A stretch of DNA of 5,095 nucleotides from an uncultured Lentisphaeria bacterium (GTDB taxonomy: Bacteria > Verrucomicrobiota > Lentisphaeria > Victivallales > Victivallaceae), in NCBI GenBank assembly GCA_903821255.1, contig CAIJKT010000501.1, positions 1 to 5,095 on the forward strand. The letters are read 5' to 3'. Shown here one piece after another: positions 1 to 3,121 of this stretch (the stretch's first letter is position 1; each line of letters begins with the position of its first letter). Position numbers and translations under genes: made by a program. The notes beneath the pieces are model-generated. The model was not told where the DNA came from. It made no database searches and worked only from the letters and a program-made list of their open reading frames with translations.

Positions 1-508
1 CACCGGCATCGGCGGGGCACATGGCCATATATTCGGTCAGGGCTTGCAGCCCGGCTATTTCCGACGGATCGAGTTCGGGTTCCGCTTTGGGCTGTTCCGC
101 CTTCTCTTCCAACTTTTCTCGCTTTTCTTTCCCGCAGTCGCGGGACCCGCAAGGCGGGGCCTTAATGCCTTTCCGTTTGTCGCTGCGTTCCAGCCAGTAC
201 TGGATCGCTTTGAGATTGGGCACGGCGCTTTTGACGGTAGTGCGGGTCCGGCCTTCATGGTCGGTCACATGGATGGTGATGCTGTAATCGCCCAGCGCCA
301 GTTCCAGCAGACGGTTTTCCACCCGGTCGTCAACGGCCTCCCGGCCGGCCTCTATCGCCTCGGCAAACTCCGGATGCTGCTGTTTATAGTTATAGAGCGA
401 TGAACGCGAGATGTCCATTCTGGACGCAATCTGACCGTCGGTCAGACCGTCGGCTGCAAAATTCATTGCCTGTTCCGGAAAGCTTTCGTCGTACTTTGTT
501 TCAGCCAT
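1..508 (-). CDS. Phage terminase small subunit-like HTH protein, partial (C-terminus beyond the left edge)
   Basis: Reading leftward from the ATG at 508-506 gives 169 codons with no stop before the window edge, so the 3' end is missing. The protein starts MAETKYDESFPEQAM. Residues about 12-45 form a helix-turn-helix (ADGLTDGQIASRMDISRSSLYNYK) of the type small terminases use to bind phage DNA. Residues 46-73 (PEFAEAIEAGREAVDDRVENRLLELALG) and 98-110 (PNLKAIQYWLERSDK) match the layout of phBC6A51-type small terminases, which usually read FxxAIxxGxxxVDxxVENxLLxxAxGY and later AxxFWLKNRxPxxW. The terminal W of that second motif is absent here. From residue 112 on, the protein is highly charged (GKEKREKLEEKAEQ) and probably disordered or coiled. 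The start is supported by an AGGAGA ribosome site. The protein probably recognises packaging sites for a large terminase lying beyond base 1. A transposase-type HTH protein is the alternative; the family call is from motif memory. Confidence 0.72.
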   Translation of the reverse strand, partial: MAETKYDESFPEQAMNFAADGLTDGQIASRMDISRSSLYNYKQQHPEFAEAIEAGREAVDDRVENRLLELALGDYSITIHVTDHEGRTRTTVKSAVPNLKAIQYWLERSDKRKGIKAPPCGSRDCGKEKREKLEEKAEQPKAEPELDPSEIAGLQALTEYMAMCPADAG

Positions 509-516
509 GATACCTG

Positions 517-522
517 TCTCCT
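517..522 (-). promoter_or_regulatory. Ribosome binding site AGGAGA of the terminase-like gene
   Basis: On the minus strand AGGAGA lies 8 bases before the ATG at 508. It is a strong Shine-Dalgarno match and fixes the start of the partial gene, since no other in-frame ATG nearby has such a site. Confidence 0.7.
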
Positions 523-714
523 GATTTTTTATTGTTTTTTGCGTTGTCGCGCTGTCGCAACTCGCGTATACCTATAGTAATTTTGTCAACAGAAAGGGTG
601 TAAATAAGCTCAAAAAATGACATAAAATGCATTTTTGAAACTCATGGTTTTTTGTGGTAAAAAGCGGAAATTCAAAATACAAAAGGAAGCTGCCAACTGA
701 TAAAAGTCTTACAG
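523..714. other. AT-rich divergent intergenic region, upstream part
   Basis: No open frame here resembles a protein. On the minus strand a perfect TTGACA lies at 589-584, but the only TATA-like hexamer after it (TATACG, 570-565) is 13 bases away, too close for a normal sigma-70 promoter, so I call no promoter. Positions 543-558 carry an imperfect 8-bp tandem (GTTGTCGC, GCTGTCGC). Positions 624-635 are a perfect 12-bp palindrome (AAAATGCATTTT). Positions 642-661 resemble part of the direct repeat found after the ATPase gene (see findings). Confidence 0.5.
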
Positions 715-735
715 ATTTAATATTCAATATTAAAT
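715..735. promoter_or_regulatory. Operator-like palindrome, copy A
   Basis: ATTTAATATT at 715-724 and AATATTAAAT at 726-735 are exact reverse complements around a single central C at 725. A perfect 10-bp half-site with a one-base centre is typical of a dimeric DNA-binding regulator's site, and too AT-rich to be a useful RNA terminator. It lies 80 bases before the ATPase start and recurs 61 bp downstream. I infer it is an operator for the ATPase gene, perhaps bound by the ATPase's own winged-helix region. Confidence 0.6.
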
Positions 736-750
736 TTGCAGGAATTTTGT

Positions 751-778
751 TTGAAAAAGTGTTCCCTCCGTGTAATTT
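751..778 (+). promoter_or_regulatory. Candidate sigma-70 promoter of the ATPase gene
   Basis: TTGAAA at 751-756 and TAATTT at 773-778, preceded by TG at 771-772, are 16 bases apart and resemble -35 and -10 boxes. The predicted transcript would start around 785, inside operator-like copy B, with a leader of about 30 bases. The promoter is therefore bracketed by copies A and B. Matches to consensus are partial in an AT-rich stretch. Confidence 0.35.
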
Positions 779-801
779 TAATATTCAAAGTTAAATTTAC
801 A
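776..801. promoter_or_regulatory. Operator-like palindrome, copy B (imperfect)
   Basis: Positions 777-801 repeat 716-740 with 22 of 25 bases identical. The left half TTTAATATT is intact; the right half AAAGTTAAA carries two changes from a perfect palindrome (789 and 790). Its centre is C786, 61 bp from the centre of copy A, close to six helical turns, so both sites lie on roughly the same DNA face. It overlaps the predicted transcription start and abuts the ribosome site at 801-808. A protein bound here would block transcription initiation. Confidence 0.55.
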
Positions 802-808
802 AAGGAGG
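801..808 (+). promoter_or_regulatory. Ribosome binding site AAAGGAGG that fixes a GTG start
   Basis: AAAGGAGG lies six bases before GTG at 815-817. The near-ideal Shine-Dalgarno match and spacing select the GTG. The next in-frame ATG is at codon 85, which would remove the Walker A motif. Confidence 0.85.
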
Positions 809-814
809 CGTATC

Positions 815-2002
815 GTGATTAAGCGTTTTCTTGCCGAGGCGTTAAAAAAAGCGGCGGCGCAATATCCGGTTATCGCTTTGACCGGTCCCAGGCAATCGGG
901 TAAAACTACGCTTTGTCTTGATTTGTTTAGCGGTTACGCTTATGTGAATCTGGAAAAACCCGATGTCCGCAATTTTGCAATCGAAGATCCGAACGGTTTT
1001 CTTGCTCAGTTCAAAACCCCGGTCATTCTGGACGAAATCCAGCGCGCGCCTCAATTATTCTCCTATCTGATGCCAATTGTCGATGCGGAAAAAACTCCCG
1101 GACGCTTCATTCTCACCGGTTCTCAGAATTTTCTCCTTATGGAATCCGTTTCCCAGTCGCTGGCCGGGCGTTGCGCAATATTTCACCTGCTGCCGTTTTC
1201 GCTGCGCGAACTTGCCGGATATCCCGGCCTGGACGTATTTTCTTTTGACGAACAGGAAACGATGAAAAAACCGTCCGGTTTCGAACTGAACCAGATCATG
1301 CAGCGCGGTTTTTATCCTCCCGTTCATGACCGCGGCTATTCCCCTTTTGATTGGCTGGGCCAATATACGCAGACCTACCTTGAACGGGATGTGCGCAACC
1401 TGATTAATATCGGCGACCTTGAGACTTTTGAGCGCTTTCTCCGGCTTTGCGCCGGGCGCTCCGGACAGATTCTGAATTATTCCTCCCTTGCCGCCGACTG
1501 CGGCGTTTCCATGGTTACGGCCAAGCGCTGGTTATCCGTATTGAAAGCCAGTTTTATCGTTACGCTCTTGCAGCCATACTACCGGAATTTCAACAAGCGG
1601 ATGATCAAAAGTCCCAAACTATACTTTATTGATACCGGACTGCTTTGCTATTTGCTTGGCGTCCGCACTCCGGAAGAACTGGTGAACCATAGCGGCAGAG
1701 GCGCGATTTTTGAGACTTTCGTGGTATCGGAACTGATCAAAGAGTGCTTCAGCGCGGGGACCGAGCCGCCGCTCTATTATTGGCGCGATTCATCCGGACA
1801 CGAAATTGATGTTGTAATCGGAAACGGAGAAAAACTGTATCCGGTTGAAATCAAATCCGGCGCGACAATCGCCTCTGATATGTTCAGCGGGTTGAAATGG
1901 TGGCAGGAACTGACATCCTGCAAATCCGGGGCACTGGTTTACGGCGGCGATGACAATTATATCAGGCGAGGCTTCAAGGCGCTGCCGTGGTTCAACATCT
2001 GA
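815..2002 (+). CDS. AAA-family ATPase with C-terminal DUF4143 domain
   Basis: A complete 395-residue protein, the usual length for the AAA_14 + DUF4143 family. Residues 24-32 (GPRQSGKTT) are the Walker A loop. PVILDEIQ at 69-76 is Walker B with D73 and E74. FILTGSQN at 98-105 is sensor 1, and QSLAGR at 114-119 supplies a likely arginine finger. YLERDVRNLINIGD at 188-201 is a family hallmark. Residues about 215-250 (NYSSLAADCGVSMVTAKRW) form a winged helix-turn-helix. The C-terminal DUF4143 part has GAIFETFVVSEL at 296-307, then D332 in HEIDVV and E345-x-K347 in PVEIKSG, a PD-(D/E)XK nuclease-like pattern. All motifs are intact, so the gene looks functional. It probably acts in the cytoplasm, but the family's biochemical role is unsettled. 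It stands alone, divergent from the phage-like gene, with a paired palindrome upstream that suggests autoregulation. The start is GTG with an ideal ribosome site. Confidence 0.93.
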   Translation: MIKRFLAEALKKAAAQYPVIALTGPRQSGKTTLCLDLFSGYAYVNLEKPDVRNFAIEDPNGFLAQFKTPVILDEIQRAPQLFSYLMPIVDAEKTPGRFILTGSQNFLLMESVSQSLAGRCAIFHLLPFSLRELAGYPGLDVFSFDEQETMKKPSGFELNQIMQRGFYPPVHDRGYSPFDWLGQYTQTYLERDVRNLINIGDLETFERFLRLCAGRSGQILNYSSLAADCGVSMVTAKRWLSVLKASFIVTLLQPYYRNFNKRMIKSPKLYFIDTGLLCYLLGVRTPEELVNHSGRGAIFETFVVSELIKECFSAGTEPPLYYWRDSSGHEIDVVIGNGEKLYPVEIKSGATIASDMFSGLKWWQELTSCKSGALVYGGDDNYIRRGFKALPWFNI

Positions 2003-2011
2003 TCCGGCCCC

Positions 2012-2044
2012 TCTGTTGATTCATGGCTTTTACGGGGTAGATTA
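2012..2044 (+). repeat. 33-bp direct repeat, copy 1
   Basis: This copy begins TCTGTTGATTCATGG and ends ACGGGGTAGATTA. It matches 2471-2503 at 32 of 33 bases; the one difference is G2040 against A. It starts 10 bases after the ATPase stop codon. The match ends sharply on the left (C2011 against A2470). It lies 459 bp from its partner, and the two copies enclose 426 bp. Confidence 0.9.
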
Positions 2045-2197
2045 CGGCGAGCTTATATTTATTCCTAGTTGATAAATATCATCATTAAACAGATAAAATT
2101 TATGGTTAATGCCAATAAAGATCAAGGGCATGTTTCAAATATATGGTTAAAGGTAGTTGAAACTTTCTCAAACGCAGCGGCACAAGGTTGGCAGGCT

Positions 2198-2213
2198 CGG
2201 AGCATATGCTCCG
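2198..2213. repeat. Perfect 16-bp palindrome within the hairpin cluster
   Basis: CGGAGCAT is followed directly by its reverse complement ATGCTCCG. The related copy at 2366-2377 keeps CGGAG but has lost the closing arm, so it is a decayed or half element. Confidence 0.85.
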
Positions 2214-2247
2214 TTCCTATGGAACTCGAAATTGGGGCGGGTTCCGA

Positions 2248-2267
2248 CAACGGACTGAAGTCCGTTG
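2248..2267. repeat. Hairpin with 9-bp stem and TGAA apical turn
   Basis: CAACGGACT (2248-2256) pairs with AGTCCGTTG (2259-2267) around GA. In RNA the central pair would probably open to give a TGAA-type tetraloop. GTTCC flanks it on both sides (2241-2245 and 2268-2272). Confidence 0.85.
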
Positions 2268-2319
2268 GTTCCTACGGAACACATTGCGCTCCAGAGCCGT
2301 AGGCTCGAAACATGTTGCA

Positions 2320-2341
2320 GGGATGGATTTTAATCCATCCC
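2320..2341. repeat. Hairpin with perfect 10-bp stem
   Basis: GGGATGGATT (2320-2329) pairs with AATCCATCCC (2332-2341) around TT. It is the longest uninterrupted stem of the cluster. It is followed by CCCATCTATTG, not a T-run, so termination is unlikely. Confidence 0.85.
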
Positions 2342-2470
2342 CCCATCTATTGAGAGTTGTAGGCTCGGAGTATATGCAGTCAGGCTTTATGATATTTTAT
2401 GCCACAAAAAAGTGTCAACGCCAGATCAAGTTTATGAACAATAAGCCGCAAAATGACGGTTTCTCATGCA

Positions 2471-2503
2471 TCTGTTGATTCATGGCTTTTACGGGGTAAA
2501 TTA
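2471..2503 (+). repeat. 33-bp direct repeat, copy 2, possibly carrying the sugar transferase promoter
   Basis: It matches 2012-2044 at 32 of 33 bases. TTGATT at 2475-2480 and TAAATT at 2497-2502 are 16 bases apart and could be a weak sigma-70 promoter. Copy 1 has the same arrangement with TAGATT. If used, transcription would begin near 2509, about 63 bases before the sugar transferase ATG. The copy also contains a small TTTAC-GGG-GTAAA hairpin (2488-2500), which the single base change breaks in copy 1. Confidence 0.85.
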
Positions 2504-2510
2504 AAAAAAG

Positions 2511-2534
2511 TTTACGCGTATGTAAAGATTTTTT
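2511..2534 (+). other. Weak hairpin followed by six Ts in the sugar transferase leader
   Basis: TTTAC (2511-2515) pairs with GTAAA (2522-2526) around GCGTAT, followed by GA and then T2529-2534. The 5-bp AT-rich stem is weak for an intrinsic terminator. It repeats the TTTAC/GTAAA arms found at 2488-2500 in direct repeat copy 2, so alternative pairing between the two is possible. Its position before the operon suggests a terminator for leftover upstream transcription or a leader element; I cannot decide which. Confidence 0.3.
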
Positions 2535-2561
2535 GGTAAGCACACTCATAGACGGAGACAC

Positions 2562-2570
2562 AGGGGGGAG
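2562..2570 (+). promoter_or_regulatory. Ribosome binding site AGGGGGGAG of the sugar transferase gene
   Basis: The purine run AGGGGGGAG lies just before ATG at 2573-2575. The core AGGGGG is 4 to 5 bases away, rather close. A second candidate, GGAGA at 2554-2558, is 14 bases away. Together they support this ATG, which also puts the family's usual KRxxD motif at residues 2-6. Confidence 0.6.
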
Positions 2571-2572
2571 TA

Positions 2573-3121
2573 ATGAAAAGAATATTTGACATTATATTTT
2601 CAATAATTGCCTTGATAATTTTCTTGATTCCGATTTTAATAATTTCACTTCTGTTAAAATTCAAAGAGAAGCATCCAATAATATTCAAACAGAAGAGAAT
2701 TGGTTTCAAAAAGAAAAGTTTTGACATATTGAAGTTTCAAACCATGGTGAATAATATTCCGACACAAACAGGGAATTTTCTTAGGAAAACTGGACTGGAC
2801 GAGCTGCCTCAATTTATTAACGTGCTGAAAGGCGATATGAGTATTGTTGGCCCAAGAGCATTGACTGATTACGATGTTGAGAGATTAAACTGGAACAATG
2901 ATTTTTATATTTCAAGATGGGATGTAAAACCCGGGATAACAGGCTTCGCCCAGATTTATGGGGGACAAAATAAAAAAACATCATGGTTCTGGGATAAAAA
3001 GTATGTGGCGGCGGGAAATGTCTTTATTGATTTCACGCTGGTTATGGTGTCTTTTTCAATGAATATTTTTGGTAAAACAAAAATCAGGAATATAATTTGG
3101 GCCGAAAAGGATTTGAAATAG
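2573..3121 (+). CDS. Short bacterial sugar transferase (PglC-like monotopic phosphoglycosyl transferase)
   Basis: A complete 182-residue Bac_transf-family protein. These enzymes move a sugar phosphate from a nucleotide sugar to undecaprenyl phosphate at the inner membrane, starting a repeat unit of surface polysaccharide or glycoprotein glycan. KRIFD at 2-6 and the hydrophobic stretch 7-28 with P20 match the re-entrant membrane helix of PglC. LDELPQFINVLKGDMS at 75-90 carries the catalytic Asp-Glu pair (D76, E77). VGPRAL at 92-97 and KPGITGFAQIYG at 119-130 are further hallmarks. It has only this small catalytic form, without the four-helix and cofactor-like domains of WbaP-type enzymes. Two oddities: the usual KF(R/K)TM motif reads KFQTM (54-58), and the loop between it and GNFLRKT (67-73) is about 12 residues shorter than in PglC as I recall it. 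The gene is noticeably AT-rich, rich in ATA and AGA codons, which suggests horizontal transfer. The radical SAM gene starts immediately after its stop. The sugar substrate cannot be predicted. Confidence 0.9.
   Translation: MKRIFDIIFSIIALIIFLIPILIISLLLKFKEKHPIIFKQKRIGFKKKSFDILKFQTMVNNIPTQTGNFLRKTGLDELPQFINVLKGDMSIVGPRALTDYDVERLNWNNDFYISRWDVKPGITGFAQIYGGQNKKTSWFWDKKYVAAGNVFIDFTLVMVSFSMNIFGKTKIRNIIWAEKDLK

Larger units (their letters stand above)
2193..2377. repeat. Modular cluster of six perfect-stem hairpins (REP-like or structured RNA)
   Basis: Three long hairpins alternate with three short ones. Long: 2198-2213 (16-base palindrome CGGAGCAT/ATGCTCCG), 2248-2267 (CAACGGACT, GA, AGTCCGTTG) and 2320-2341 (GGGATGGATT, TT, AATCCATCCC). 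Short, each a 5-bp stem with a 3-base loop: 2213-2225 (GTTCC-TAT-GGAAC), 2268-2280 (GTTCC-TAC-GGAAC) and 2294-2306 (GAGCC-GTA-GGCTC). A 17-base unit AGGCTCGGAGnATATGC opens the cluster at 2193-2209 and recurs at 2361-2377. Arms also pair at long range: GGCTCGGAGC (2194-2203) with GCTCC-A-GAGCC (2288-2298). No T-tract follows any hairpin, so they are not intrinsic terminators. The organisation resembles composite REP-like elements, but I cannot assign a named family. Confidence 0.75.
2003..2572. other. 570-bp repeat-rich intergenic region without a credible gene
   Basis: It contains, in order: direct repeat copy 1 (2012-2044), an AT-rich stretch with nothing recognisable except a weak GTTTCAA/TTGAAAC pair (2132-2138 and 2157-2163), a GC-richer cluster of hairpins (2193-2377), a second AT-rich stretch, direct repeat copy 2 (2471-2503), and a short leader with a second TTTAC/GTAAA hairpin before the sugar transferase. 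Two small open frames crossing the hairpins (2069-2302 and 2188-2478) have no ribosome site or recognisable content and are shaped by the palindromes, so I do not call them genes. Confidence 0.7.

Noticed and set aside
21..403. Plus-strand open frames opposite the left-edge gene
   Set aside because: They mirror the minus-strand terminase-like frame, which has an HTH, a coherent family pattern and a good ribosome site. The plus-strand translations have no recognisable motifs.
561..589. Minus-strand sigma-70 promoter with perfect TTGACA for the terminase-like gene
   Set aside because: The best following -10-like hexamer is only 13 bases away, and the expected 16-18 base positions are GC-rich and unlike TATAAT.
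2012..2044. Insertion-sequence terminal repeats around 2012-2503
   Set aside because: The repeats are direct, far longer than normal target-site duplications, and the enclosed 426 bp has no transposase or terminal inverted repeats. A non-autonomous element stays possible and is treated under findings.
2193..2341. Retron, group II intron or diversity-generating element RNA
   Set aside because: No reverse transcriptase gene lies in the window and no diagnostic motif was found; the hairpins fit a REP-like or unknown element better.
2320..2341. Rho-independent terminator of the ATPase transcript
   Set aside because: The stem is good but is followed by CCCATCTATTG, with no T-tract, and it lies more than 300 bases after the stop codon.
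2089..2440. Further degenerate repeat CAGATnAAnTTTATG at about 2090 and 2421
   Set aside because: About 13 of 15 bases match, but in AT-rich sequence with no longer extension; I could not separate it from chance.
2069..2478. Two small overlapping plus-strand open frames (77 and 96 codons)
   Set aside because: They run through the hairpin array, whose palindromes set the residues. Neither has a ribosome site nor any family resemblance.
2012..2503. CRISPR array
   Set aside because: There are only two copies of the 33-bp repeat, 459 bp apart, with a structured interior. No regular repeat-spacer pattern or cas gene is present.
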